Assembly: GCF_023721755.1 (NCBI RefSeq)
Contig: NZ_JAMDLH010000003.1
Span: 62,001 to 126,000, forward strand
Length of the DNA stretch: 64,000 nucleotides
Direction: 5' to 3'
From: Pleomorphomonas sp. NRK KF1
GTDB lineage: Bacteria; Pseudomonadota; Alphaproteobacteria; Rhizobiales; Pleomorphomonadaceae
In this document: piece by piece, positions 45,660 through 55,584 of the stretch
Numbering within the stretch: position 1 is the first letter of the stretch
How the letters are laid out: each line of letters starts with the position of its first letter
Position numbers and translations under genes: made by a program
Notes under the pieces: model-generated
Databases searched by the model: none
Seen by the model: only the letters and a program-made list of their open reading frames with translations
Told to the model about the DNA's origin: nothing

Positions 45660-46712
45660 ATGACCAACACAGTTGCAACACCGGCGGCCGAAGCGCCCAA
45701 GGGACAGTCCACGCTGCTCCTGCTGCTCCTGAAGCTCAGGACATTCATCGCGTTGATCGCCGTCGTCGTCTTCTTCAGTCTGATGGCGCCGAACTTCGTC
45801 ACCGTCGCCAACGCCGTAATCGTGTCCAAGCATGTGGCGATCAATGCCTTCCTGGCCATCGGCATGACCTTCGTCATCCTGACCGGCGGTATCGACCTCT
45901 CCGTCGGCGCCATCGTCGGTCTGGTCGGCATGGTCGCCGGTGCGTTGGTCCTCTACGGCATCCCTCTCGAGATGTTCGGCGTGGTGATCTATCCCAACGT
46001 CTGGGAGGTGATCGGCATCGCGCTCCTGGTCGGCACCTTCGTCGGCTTGATCAACGGTCTCCTGATCACCCGAATGCAGGTGGCGCCGTTCATCGCCACG
46101 CTCGGCATGCTCTATGTGGCCCGTGGTACGGCGCTTCTTATGTCGGGCGGCTCCACCTTCCCGAATCTGATCGGCAAGCCCGAGTTCGGCAACCAGGGCT
46201 TCCCGGCATTGGGTTCCGGCACCATCCTCGGCATTCCCCTGTCGATCTGGCTGCTGCTGGTCGTCGCCTGCATTGCCGCCTACGTCGCCACCAAGACGCC
46301 CTTCGGTCGGCAGATCTATGCCGTGGGTGGCAATGAGCGCGCCGCCACGCTCAGCGGCGTCAGCGTCAACCGCGTCAAGCTCGCCGTCTACATGATCTCG
46401 GGCTTCTGCGCCGCCATCGCCGGCCTCGTGGTCGCTTCCCAGCTGGTCGCCTCGCATCCGGCCTCCGGCGAGACCTTCGAAATGAATGCCATCGCGGCGG
46501 CGGTGCTCGGCGGTACCTCGTTGTCGGGCGGTCGCGGCACCATCGGTGGCACCATCGTCGGCGCCTTTGTCATCGGCGTGCTCTCGGACGGCCTAGTCAT
46601 GATGGGCGTCTCGGAGTTTTGGCAGATGGTCATCAAGGGCGTCGTCATCGTCGGCGCGGTCATCCTCGACCAGATGCAGCGCCGCATCGCCCGCAACGCC
46701 CGGCTCGGCTGA
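45660..46712 (+). CDS. CUT2 sugar ABC importer, permease (RbsC-like)
   Basis: Membrane permease of 350 aa with about ten transmembrane segments. It carries the family motifs TGGIDLSVGAIVGL, VAPFIATLGMLYVARG and YAVGGNERAATLSG. The ATG at 45660 has AGGA 8 nt upstream; a GTG at 45654 that overlaps the ATPase stop (GTGA) is the alternative start. It lies immediately after the ATPase gene. Confidence 0.92.
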   Translation: MTNTVATPAAEAPKGQSTLLLLLLKLRTFIALIAVVVFFSLMAPNFVTVANAVIVSKHVAINAFLAIGMTFVILTGGIDLSVGAIVGLVGMVAGALVLYGIPLEMFGVVIYPNVWEVIGIALLVGTFVGLINGLLITRMQVAPFIATLGMLYVARGTALLMSGGSTFPNLIGKPEFGNQGFPALGSGTILGIPLSIWLLLVVACIAAYVATKTPFGRQIYAVGGNERAATLSGVSVNRVKLAVYMISGFCAAIAGLVVASQLVASHPASGETFEMNAIAAAVLGGTSLSGGRGTIGGTIVGAFVIGVLSDGLVMMGVSEFWQMVIKGVVIVGAVILDQMQRRIARNARLG

Positions 46713-46763
46713 GATCCGGGTTGAGATTTCGGCGCCGGCCGAAGCCCCGGCCGGCGCCAATGA

Positions 46764-47786
<1,023 letters not shown>

Positions 47787-47805
47787 TCTCAGGGCGAGGG
47801 AACGT

Positions 47806-47835
47806 GCCTCGGCGGGACTGCCGCCGAGGCTTTTT
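47806..47835 (+). terminator. intrinsic terminator of the CUT2 importer operon
   Basis: GCCTCGGCGG and CCGCCGAGGC arms, a 5-nt loop, then TTTTT, 20 bp after the binding-protein stop. Confidence 0.9.
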
Positions 47836-47849
47836 GAAGGCACGAACGA

Positions 47850-47884
47850 AACAGGCAGGCGTCGAGTGGCGCCTGCCTGTTTTG
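47850..47884. terminator. second hairpin, probably bidirectional terminator
   Basis: AACAGGCAGGCG and CGCCTGCCTGTT form a 12-bp stem with an 8-nt loop between convergent operons. TTTT-like tracts follow on the plus strand and TTT on the minus strand, so it may stop transcription from both sides. Confidence 0.7.
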
Positions 47885-47921
47885 TGTCGGTCGTCCGGCA
47901 AGGATGGATGGCGAGAACGGC

Positions 47922-48731
47922 TCACGCGAAATCGGGCGTCAGCACGGCATTCTTTAGGTCGATCGAATAGGGGTGCTGGGGGTTGTCCAGCACCGCTCTT
48001 GCATTGCCTCGCTCCACCACCTCGCCCTTCTTCATGATGATGATGCGGTCGGAAATGTAGTAGGCGGTGGCGAGATCGTGGGTGATGTAGATGATCGACA
48101 GGCCCAGCCGGTCGCGCAGAGCGCCGAACAGGTTGACGATCGACATCCTGAGCGAGGCGTCGACCATCGACACCGGCTCGTCGGCAACCAGCAGGCGCGG
48201 ATCGGGAATCAGCGCCCTGGCGATGGCGGTGCGCTGCAATTGTCCGCCGGAGAGTTCATGCGGAAAGCGCCCCCGAACTTCGGCCAGCGTCAGCCCCACC
48301 TCGACCAGGGCTCGGTCGACGCGCTCTTCGATCTCCTGGCGGCTCGGCTTGCCCTTCGCCATCATGAAGTTGGCGGCGGTGGCGAAGAGGTAGCGATCGA
48401 CTCGCTTCAACGGATTGAAGGCCTCGAACGGGTTTTGCAGCACCGGCTGCACCTTGGCCATGAATGCACGGCGAGCGGCGCTGCTGCGGATGCTGGCGAC
48501 GTCGATGCCGTCAAACATAACCCGGCCGCGCGTCGGCAGTTGCTGGCCGAGCACCATGGCCGCCAGGGTCGACTTGCCGGACCCGGACTCGCCGACCACC
48601 GAGAGGATTTCCGGCCGCTCTGCCTCGATCTGCAACGAGATGTCCTTCACCGCCTCGACGGAGCGGCGGGACAGGAGCCCGCCTTGCAGGAACGTCTTGC
48701 TGACGTGATCGATGTCGAGGATGAGACTCAT
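47922..48731 (-). CDS. Opp/Dpp-type ABC importer ATPase (DppF-like)
   Basis: ABC ATPase of 269 aa. It has Walker A GESGSGKST, signature ELSGGQLQRTAIARAL, Walker B LLVADEPVSMVD, H-loop YITHDLATAYYISD. The C-terminal NPQHPYSIDLKNAV is the oligopeptide-transporter tail. It overlaps the DppD-like gene by 4 bp and is the last gene of its operon. VDASLRMSIVNL replaces the usual DVSIQAQVLNL, a feature common in oligosaccharide branches of this family. Confidence 0.92.
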   Translation of the reverse strand: MSLILDIDHVSKTFLQGGLLSRRSVEAVKDISLQIEAERPEILSVVGESGSGKSTLAAMVLGQQLPTRGRVMFDGIDVASIRSSAARRAFMAKVQPVLQNPFEAFNPLKRVDRYLFATAANFMMAKGKPSRQEIEERVDRALVEVGLTLAEVRGRFPHELSGGQLQRTAIARALIPDPRLLVADEPVSMVDASLRMSIVNLFGALRDRLGLSIIYITHDLATAYYISDRIIIMKKGEVVERGNARAVLDNPQHPYSIDLKNAVLTPDFA

Positions 48732-49756
48732 GGCGTCGCTCCCGTGACAGCGAAGCAGGCGACGCGATGACGCGGCGTAAGGTTGGTCATCGTTGGCACT
48801 TCCCTGGAGCAGATATCCATGGCCAGCGGGCACCGGGGGTGGAAGCGGCAGCCGGACGGGGGATCTGCAAGGCTTGGTGGGCGGCCGGGCAGCGACGCCC
48901 GCCGTGTGGTGTCGCCGATCTTCGGCAGCGAGGCGACCAGATGCTGGGTGTAGGGGTGGCGAGCGCCACGGAACAGCGTCGGCGTGTCGGCTTCCTCGAC
49001 GAGGCGACCGGCGTAGACGATACCGACCCGGTCCGACACCGTCGCATGCACGCTCATGTCGTGCGTCACGAACAGGAAGGACGATCCGAGATCGCGCTGG
49101 ATGTCGCGCAGCATGGCGAGGACATCACGCTGGACGATGACGTCGAGCGCCGTCGTCGGCTCGTCGGCGACGATGAACTCCGGCGTGCAGACGGTGGCGA
49201 GCGCGATGGTGGTTCGCTGGCGCATGCCACCTGACAGCTGATGCGGATAGCTGTCGAGCACGCCGGGGTCGAGGTCTAGTCTCCTGAGATGATCCCGGAC
49301 CTTGTCCCAGAAGGTGGCGCGATCGAGGCCCATGTGGGCGAAGGCAAAGTCGTAGAACGAATGCTTGATCCGGCGCACCGGGTTCAGCACGTTCATCGAC
49401 CCTTGCATGATGTAGGACAGATGCCGCCAGCGGATGGCCTGAAGCTTGTCCGGCTTCATGTCGTAAATGTCGTAGCTCTGTCCGCTGAAGTTGAAGCGAA
49501 CGGTTCCGTCCACCACATGCAGCGGTGGCCGGATGGCACCGACGATCGTCTTGATCAGCGACGTCTTGCCGGAAGAGGACTCGCCGGCGACGCCATAGAT
49601 CTCTCCCTTGGCGACGGTGAGACTGATGTCGTCCACCGCGCGGATGTCGCGATCGATGCCGAAGGCCTTGGTGGTGTAGTAGGCCTTCAGCCTGTCGACC
49701 ACCAGCGTCGGCTGGGTCGCCGCTTCGGGGGCGTGGAGAAGCGCTTCGGTTTGCAT
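48728..49756 (-). CDS. Opp/Dpp-type ABC importer ATPase (DppD-like)
   Basis: ABC ATPase of 342 aa with Walker A GESSSGKTS, signature QLSGGMRQRTTIALA and Walker B FIVADEPTTALD. The C-terminal oligopeptide domain has a cysteine cluster (SGCRFHPRCPLAMDIC plus a later C) that in some family members binds an iron-sulfur cluster. The ~40-residue insertion between Walker A and the Q-loop (FNFSGQSYDIYDMKPDKLQA) is longer than in classic DppD. Partner of the ATPase at 47922. Confidence 0.92.
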   Translation of the reverse strand: MQTEALLHAPEAATQPTLVVDRLKAYYTTKAFGIDRDIRAVDDISLTVAKGEIYGVAGESSSGKTSLIKTIVGAIRPPLHVVDGTVRFNFSGQSYDIYDMKPDKLQAIRWRHLSYIMQGSMNVLNPVRRIKHSFYDFAFAHMGLDRATFWDKVRDHLRRLDLDPGVLDSYPHQLSGGMRQRTTIALATVCTPEFIVADEPTTALDVIVQRDVLAMLRDIQRDLGSSFLFVTHDMSVHATVSDRVGIVYAGRLVEEADTPTLFRGARHPYTQHLVASLPKIGDTTRRASLPGRPPSLADPPSGCRFHPRCPLAMDICSREVPTMTNLTPRHRVACFAVTGATP

Positions 49757-49760
49757 CGGC

Positions 49761-50624
49761 TCAGCTCCCCATCCGGTTCAGACGACTGCGTGGATCGATG
49801 TACTCGTTCATCGACATGGAGAGCAGGAACAGTCCGATGAACAGGACGATGATGGCGACCACCGGCGCCGCCACCCACCACCAGATGCCGGAAATCAGGG
49901 CCGAATGGGAGTTGGCCCAATAGATGATCTGGCCCATGGTCGGCGTATCGACGTCGGTGAAGCCGAGCACGGACAGCGTGATCTCCATGCCGATCGACCA
50001 GATCATGTTGTTCATGGTGGTCGCGAAGACGATTGGCATCACGTAAGGCAGGTGCTCCTCGACCAGGATCTTGCGCATGCTCATGCCCGAATAGACGCTT
50101 TGCGTGGTGAAGGGGCGCGTCCGGAGACTCATGGCGATCGATCGGATCAGGCGGGCGTCGTAGGACCATCCGAGCGCCGACAGGATCAGCACCAGCATCA
50201 GCCAGTTCATCTCGTCCTTCAGCACGAAGTAGAACAGCACCAGGATGGGGAAATGCGGGATGACCATGATCGAGTCGTTGATCGCCATCAGCACGCGATC
50301 GACTCGACCGCCGGCATAACCGGCGGTAAGCCCGACCACCAGCGACAGGATGCGCGACAGGAAGGCGACGGCCAGACCGAAGGCGAAGGTGTTCCTGAGG
50401 GCGATCACCAACTGCCAGAAGTTGTCCTGGCCGCGCGAGGTGGTGCCGAACCAGAACTCGGCATCCGGCGGCATGTCCGGCGGCACCACGTAGATGTCGG
50501 CGGCCGGGTAGGGCGAGAAGAAGGAGAGAATGACGGCGCCGATCAGCAGCAGCAGGATTGCGAGGCCGATGGCAAACTCGATGTTGTAGCGGATGAGGTC
50601 GCGGATGATTGTGAACATGGCCAT
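49761..50624 (-). CDS. Opp/Dpp-type ABC permease (DppC-like)
   Basis: Inner-membrane permease of about 287 aa with an N-terminal transmembrane segment, a periplasmic loop (FWFGTTSRGQDNFWQLVIAL, matching the family's GTDxxGRD/QD motif) and the binding-protein-dependent transport core. The ATG at 50624 overlaps the DppB-like stop by one base; an ATG at 50618 has GGAG at better spacing and is equally possible. It is followed after 4 bp by the first ATPase gene. Confidence 0.9.
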   Translation of the reverse strand: MAMFTIIRDLIRYNIEFAIGLAILLLLIGAVILSFFSPYPAADIYVVPPDMPPDAEFWFGTTSRGQDNFWQLVIALRNTFAFGLAVAFLSRILSLVVGLTAGYAGGRVDRVLMAINDSIMVIPHFPILVLFYFVLKDEMNWLMLVLILSALGWSYDARLIRSIAMSLRTRPFTTQSVYSGMSMRKILVEEHLPYVMPIVFATTMNNMIWSIGMEITLSVLGFTDVDTPTMGQIIYWANSHSALISGIWWWVAAPVVAIIVLFIGLFLLSMSMNEYIDPRSRLNRMGS

Positions 50625-51628
50625 CACTCCGCCTTGATGCGCGGGTCGAGCAGCGGGCTGAGGATGTCGATCAGAAACACCGCGATTGCGACGCCGATGA
50701 TCGAGAGCGAGGCGAGGCCGAGCACCAGGCTGTAGTCGCCCGCGTGCACCGCGTTGATCAGCAGTGTGCCGATGCCGGGGTACCCGAACACGATCTCGGT
50801 GATCACCGTGCCGTTGAAGATGGCGCCGAGCGACATGGCGAGACCGGTGAGTTGCGGGACGATGGCGTTGCGCACCACGTAGGAGCGCAGGATGCGCGTC
50901 GAACCGACGCCACCAAGTTCAGCAAAGGTCACGTAGTCTTCGGTGACGATGTTGGAGGTCAATGCCCGCATGCCCGTCAGCCAGGATCCGGCGCCCACCA
51001 GCACCAGCGCCATCGCCGGAAGGATCGAGTGGCGGACGATGTCGAGCACAAGGGTGAAGGACAGCGTCAGATCGGCGTTCATCTCGTAGCCGCCGGTGAT
51101 CGGTAGCACGGGCCAGACGAACCCGAACAGGATCAGGAGGATGAAGGCCAGCACGTAGTAGGGGATCGGCTGCAGGCCGATCAGACCCAGGCTGAGGATC
51201 TTCAGGATCCGGCTCTTGCGATAGTAGCCGGCAAGCGCGCCAAGCGTGTTGCCGAGCAGGAACGAGATCAGCGTTGCCGAAATCATCAGCCCAACGGTCC
51301 ACGGTAGGGCACGGAAGATGATCTGCGACACCGGCGTTGGGAAGGCCGACAGCGACGGACCGAAGTCGCCACGGATGAGGCGGGACCAGAAGGTGACATA
51401 CTGCTCGAAGAGGTTGCCTTGGAGCCCATAGAGCTCGGTCAGCGTCTTCCGCATGAGGTCGATCGCTTCCGGATCCGACTTGCCGAAATTGGTGATCGCC
51501 GTAATCGATTCGGCGACCGGATCGACCGGCGTCATGTGACTGATGAAGAATGTCGCGGAAATCCCCAGGAAGACGACCAGCAACAGTTGGCCGAACCGGC
51601 GCGCGACGAAGATCATGTAGGCTGCCAC
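50624..51628 (-). CDS. Opp/Dpp-type ABC permease (DppB-like)
   Basis: Inner-membrane permease of 334 aa. The first segment (FVARRFGQLLLVVFLGISATFFISHM) and the loop with LYGLQGNLFEQYVTFWSRLI and RGDFGPSLSAFPTPV fit the DppB family. The C-terminus ends DILSPLLDPRIKAE, also typical. GTG start at 51628 with AGGGA upstream; an ATG at 51616 lacks an SD. It lies 133 bp after the binding-protein gene, and the gap contains two hairpins. Confidence 0.9.
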   Translation of the reverse strand: MAAYMIFVARRFGQLLLVVFLGISATFFISHMTPVDPVAESITAITNFGKSDPEAIDLMRKTLTELYGLQGNLFEQYVTFWSRLIRGDFGPSLSAFPTPVSQIIFRALPWTVGLMISATLISFLLGNTLGALAGYYRKSRILKILSLGLIGLQPIPYYVLAFILLILFGFVWPVLPITGGYEMNADLTLSFTLVLDIVRHSILPAMALVLVGAGSWLTGMRALTSNIVTEDYVTFAELGGVGSTRILRSYVVRNAIVPQLTGLAMSLGAIFNGTVITEIVFGYPGIGTLLINAVHAGDYSLVLGLASLSIIGVAIAVFLIDILSPLLDPRIKAE

Positions 51629-51682
51629 GGGATCCCTAGCTCCGCTTTTACCGCCGGCATCGCCGGCGATCCGTCCGAGGTA

Positions 51683-51753
51683 GCCCGCGCGGGCCGAAGT
51701 CCGCGCGGGCCGTCAAGAAGGAGGACACGCCCAGGAGGAGAGAGGGGCGTGCC
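51683..51753 (-). other. two GC-rich hairpins between binding protein and permease genes
   Basis: Arms GCCCGCGCGG/CCGCGCGGGC (51683-51710) and GGACACGCCC/GGGCGTGCC (51723-51753). No U-tract follows. Such intercistronic structures often protect the upstream binding-protein mRNA and lower permease expression. That role is inferred. Confidence 0.5.
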
Positions 51754-51761
51754 CGCCGCCG

Positions 51762-53654
51762 TCAGGGCTGCGCCGGCCGGAGCTTGACCATCATGAGGCG
51801 CGAGTTGCCCCAGTTCGGAACCGGATCGGTGTAGGGATCATCCGGGAACGTCGGGTAACCGGTCCAGTAGGTGGTGTCCATCGAGGCGAACACGTTGTAG
51901 GACATCATCGGAATGGTGGGCATTTCCTTCACCACCAGCTTCAGATAGTCCATGCCATAGTCCACGCCCTTGGGATCGTCGAAGCTGATCCCGCGGATGC
52001 CCTCGATGATCTTGTCGAGTTCCGGGCTCGACCAGCGCTGCCAGTTGCGAGCCGGCTGGACCTCTCCAGGCTTGGCCACGAAGCTGGAGTGCCAGCTGTC
52101 CAGGAAGAACGACATGTCGGCGTCGCCACCCCAGGTCTCGACGCTCCAGGCGATGGCGGCATCGAAGTCGCCGGCCTGCATCGGCTGCCACGGGTTGGTC
52201 GTCGGCTGCGCCTTGGCGTCGATGCCGAACTGCTTCCATTGCTGGGTGATCAGCGTGCCCGCACGGGTGAACACCGAGCGCGAGTCGCCTTCGACGGTCA
52301 GGCGAATCCGGAAGGGCTGGCCGTCCGGCTGAAGCCATTGATTGCCGGACTTCTTGAAGCCAGCTCTCTCGAGCAGCTCGCCGGCCGCCTTCGGATTTGG
52401 CTTCCACCAGCCGTAGCCGAACTGGTTGTCGATCGCCGTCTGATCGGTCGGGATCTGGTCCTTGAACTTCGGCTGCTTGCGCAGCATGTCGGCGATCTGC
52501 GAGGGGATCGTCGGATCATAGGGCTTGATCTTGCTCTTGCCCGTGTCGAGTTCGAAGTTCTTCAGCCATTCCTGCATTGGCGCCTGGTAGGTCGGCATCG
52601 CAACGCCGGTCGGCGGCACGCCGATGGCCGACAGGGTCGCCGCGCCGCGGTAGCTCGCGAGGTCGATGGCCTTGATGTCCATCAGCAGGGCGAGGGCCCA
52701 GCGAACGTCGGCATTGTCGAATGGCGCCTTCTGCGTATTGAAGATCACGGCCGGCAGGGTCGGATCGGGATGCGCATAGGGGAAACCCTTGAACCAGGTG
52801 GCCAGCGACTTCGACTGTTCGACCAACGTGAACATGCCTTCCGGCGTGTTGTCGTGGATGATGTCGAGTTCGTGCTTCAGCTGGGCAATGGTCTTCTTGT
52901 CCGGAGGGCCACCGTCCACATAGGCGGCGTATTTCGGACCGGGTTCGCCGATGAGGCCGAGCGGCGTCCGCTGCCAGTCCTCACGCTTCTCCCAGATGTA
53001 CCACTTGCCCTGCGGGTCGTAGTTCTTGAGCTTGTAGGCGCTGATCGAGATCGGGTTGGCGAAGTCGAACTTCAGCGGGTCCTCGACCTTCTCGAACACG
53101 TGCTTGGGCATGATCCAGATGGCGTTCCAGCGCACCGTGAACAGGGCGTGGAAGCGCGAGTTCGGCTTCTTCAGCTTGAAGACGACGGTGTAGGGATCGG
53201 TCGCCTTGATGCTGTCGACGCTGACGGCGAGCAGCGGGCTCCACACCATGCCCGGATGGTCGATCTGCGTCTGTACGGTGTAGACGACGTCATCGGCGGT
53301 GAACTCGACGCCGTCGCTCCAGTACATACCCTTGCGCAGCTTCACCGTCATCTCGGAGAAGTCGTCATTGTAGATCGGCTTTTCCGAGGCCAGAGAATTG
53401 TACCACGGACCGTCGATGCCCTGGTCCGGGTCGATGTACCAGAGGGTATCCATCGTCAGCTGCTGCAGGCCGGTCGAAAGACCGCCGCCGCCGTTCACCC
53501 AAATGTTGAACCAGCCCGGGTTCTTGACGGTACCCTCCGGGTTTTCGATGATCACGGTCTCCTTGCGCGGCAGGTTGGATATATCCTGCGCCTGAGCCGT
53601 GCTGGCCAGAACCGCGAGTGCGGCGCCGGCAAGGAACGTTCTCCAAAGTTTCAT
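51762..53654 (-). CDS. Opp/Dpp-type ABC substrate-binding protein (family 5)
   Basis: Extracellular solute-binding protein (family 5) of 630 aa with a Sec signal ending TAQAQD. Landmarks are MTVKLRKGMYWSDGVEFTADDVVYT (family-5 signature, given here as two overlapping parts: LRKGMYWSDG and EFTADDVVYT), and WKQFGIDAKAQPTTNPWQ near the C-terminal lobe. At 630 aa it is longer than DppA (~535), as are oligosaccharide-binding members. It lies 173 bp downstream of a GH51 arabinofuranosidase gene, suggesting arabino-oligosaccharides rather than peptides as ligand. Confidence 0.9.
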   Translation of the reverse strand: MKLWRTFLAGAALAVLASTAQAQDISNLPRKETVIIENPEGTVKNPGWFNIWVNGGGGLSTGLQQLTMDTLWYIDPDQGIDGPWYNSLASEKPIYNDDFSEMTVKLRKGMYWSDGVEFTADDVVYTVQTQIDHPGMVWSPLLAVSVDSIKATDPYTVVFKLKKPNSRFHALFTVRWNAIWIMPKHVFEKVEDPLKFDFANPISISAYKLKNYDPQGKWYIWEKREDWQRTPLGLIGEPGPKYAAYVDGGPPDKKTIAQLKHELDIIHDNTPEGMFTLVEQSKSLATWFKGFPYAHPDPTLPAVIFNTQKAPFDNADVRWALALLMDIKAIDLASYRGAATLSAIGVPPTGVAMPTYQAPMQEWLKNFELDTGKSKIKPYDPTIPSQIADMLRKQPKFKDQIPTDQTAIDNQFGYGWWKPNPKAAGELLERAGFKKSGNQWLQPDGQPFRIRLTVEGDSRSVFTRAGTLITQQWKQFGIDAKAQPTTNPWQPMQAGDFDAAIAWSVETWGGDADMSFFLDSWHSSFVAKPGEVQPARNWQRWSSPELDKIIEGIRGISFDDPKGVDYGMDYLKLVVKEMPTIPMMSYNVFASMDTTYWTGYPTFPDDPYTDPVPNWGNSRLMMVKLRPAQP

Positions 53655-53827
53655 GCGGTAAGTCCTCCCTCAAGAATGCCCACGTTGAACGGTGCGTCGC
53701 CAAAGCGGCGAACCATGTCCTCCAGACCAGCGGGATTGGGGTCCTCCTTCTGCTCGCCGCCGGGCACGCGGCCGCGTCGGCATGACATCGGAACCGGCCG
53801 CCGTTCCTCCGAAGGCGGCCGGTTGGT

Positions 53828-55348
53828 TCAAATCGATAGACGGATGACGTTGTAGGACAGCGGCGGCAGCTTGCTGCGGAGCGCGCCATCCTGGACGAGC
53901 GTTCCTCTAGCCGTTTTCGGGACAACGTTGTCCGGGTTGGCAGCCGAGTTGACGGCCTTGAGGTCGGGATGGGTCATCTGGATGTGCTCGACGACGCGCG
54001 CGGCCGGGAAGCCATGGAGCGCGGAGGTGAAATCGAGCGTTTCGGTAAGGTGACGGTTCACCACGAAGAAAGTCAGGGCGTCGCCCTCGTTCGCGCGGAC
54101 CACCGACACGTCGAGATAGGGGATGTCGCTTCCGACGTCCGCAGTGTAGGTCGGCCCGTCGACGATGGCGCGCAGCGAGGTGCCGCGACCGTAGAGAGAG
54201 GCAAACAGGAACGGGTAGTAGATGGTCTGCTTCCAGGCCGGTCCGCCTGTCTCGGTCATGATCGGGGCGATGACGTTGACCAGCTGGGCGATGCAGGCGA
54301 TCTTCACGCGATCGGCGCGACGAATGAACGTGTTGAGCACGCTGCCGACCTGCAGCACGTCCTCGAAATTGTAGATGTCCTCCAGAAGATGGGGGGCATC
54401 GGGCCAATCGTCTCCCTCGAGGATCTTCTTGTCTTGCTCGTTGCTGTGATACCAGACGTTCCACTCGTCGAATGAAATGGTGACGTTCTTCTTGGAACGC
54501 TTCTTCGCCTTGATGTAGTCTATGACGCCGGAAACCGACTGAATATACCTGTCGAGCGTCTCTGTCTGGGCGAGGTAATTCAGCGTGTTGTTCTCTTTGT
54601 TGGCGAAGTACATGTGCAAAGAGAGGTGGTCGATCGTATCATAGGTGTGATCGAGAACGGTCGCCTCCCAATCCGGGAAGGTCGGCATGTTGGAACTGGA
54701 GGAGCCGCAGACGACCAGTTCCACCGACTTGTCGAACAGGCGCATCGCCTTGGCGGTCTCGTTGGCGAGCTTGCCGTATTCGTCGGCCGACTTGTGACCG
54801 ACCTGCCAGGGGCCGTCCATCTCGTTGCCGATGCACCAGAGCTTGACGTTGTGCGGGTCTTTCCAGCCGTGCTGCCGACGCAGGTCGCTCCAGTAGGACC
54901 CACCGGGATGGTTGCAGTACTCAATGAAGTTGCGGGCCGCGTCGAGGCCGCGTGAGCCGAGATTGACGGCCAGCATCGGCTTGGTGCCGGCCTTCTTGCA
55001 CCAGTCGACGAACTCGTTGACGCCGATATGGTTGTTGTCGCGAGTGCGCCAGGCAAGGTCGAGGCGGGTGGGGCGGCTTTCCCTCGGACCGACGCCGTCT
55101 TCCCAGTTGTAGGCCGAAACGAAGTTGCCTCCCGGATATCGCACATAAGGCGTCCTGATGGCGCGCACGAGGTCCAGCACGTCGCCACGGAAGCCGTCGG
55201 CATCGGCCGTCGGATGTCCTGGCTCGTAGATGCCGGTGTAGATGGCGCGCCCCAAGTGCTCCAGGAAGGAGCTGTAGACACGGTCGTCGACCTGGGAAAT
55301 CGTGAAATCCCGGTGGATGGTCACATTCGCTTTCACGTCGGCCCTCAT
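53828..55348 (-). CDS. abfA: GH51 alpha-L-arabinofuranosidase
   Basis: Intracellular-type arabinofuranosidase of 506 aa without signal peptide. The N-terminus after the start (FLEHLGRAIYTGIYEPGHP) matches the family. The acid/base glutamate is E176 in CIGNEMDGPWQ and the nucleophile E295 in SFDEWNVWY. The length is normal (~500). It removes alpha-L-arabinofuranosyl residues from arabinan or arabinoxylan oligosaccharides. It is directly upstream of a family-5 binding protein and Opp-type importer on the same strand, and downstream of an ArsR-type regulator, so it probably processes imported substrate. Confidence 0.93.
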   Translation of the reverse strand: MRADVKANVTIHRDFTISQVDDRVYSSFLEHLGRAIYTGIYEPGHPTADADGFRGDVLDLVRAIRTPYVRYPGGNFVSAYNWEDGVGPRESRPTRLDLAWRTRDNNHIGVNEFVDWCKKAGTKPMLAVNLGSRGLDAARNFIEYCNHPGGSYWSDLRRQHGWKDPHNVKLWCIGNEMDGPWQVGHKSADEYGKLANETAKAMRLFDKSVELVVCGSSSSNMPTFPDWEATVLDHTYDTIDHLSLHMYFANKENNTLNYLAQTETLDRYIQSVSGVIDYIKAKKRSKKNVTISFDEWNVWYHSNEQDKKILEGDDWPDAPHLLEDIYNFEDVLQVGSVLNTFIRRADRVKIACIAQLVNVIAPIMTETGGPAWKQTIYYPFLFASLYGRGTSLRAIVDGPTYTADVGSDIPYLDVSVVRANEGDALTFFVVNRHLTETLDFTSALHGFPAARVVEHIQMTHPDLKAVNSAANPDNVVPKTARGTLVQDGALRSKLPPLSYNVIRLSI

Positions 55349-55365
55349 ACCCGCTGTAGTTTATA

Positions 55366-55385
55366 TTATGTTTTATGATACATAA
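55366..55385. promoter_or_regulatory. AT-rich inverted repeat upstream of the GH51 gene
   Basis: TTATGT and ACATAA arms around 8 bp, 18 bp before the GH51 ATG in an otherwise GC-rich region. It is a candidate operator for the ArsR-type regulator encoded upstream. The remaining gap up to 55584 is AT-rich with no further site I can name. Confidence 0.4.
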
Positions 55386-55584
55386 CGGGTAGTATGTTTC
55401 GGACCTGAGAGGTTGTCAATTGGCCTATGGCCGCTCGCGACCAAAGGCTGAAAATGGTTCAAGAAGGCAACAGGGGCGTGTATTTCGTAGATGGGAGAAA
55501 GAATATATAAGATAGATCGGCGGACTTCAGCCTGTGCTCCGTGCCGGTCTTTCGGAAAATTAATAAACGTGAAGGTAGAGTAGC

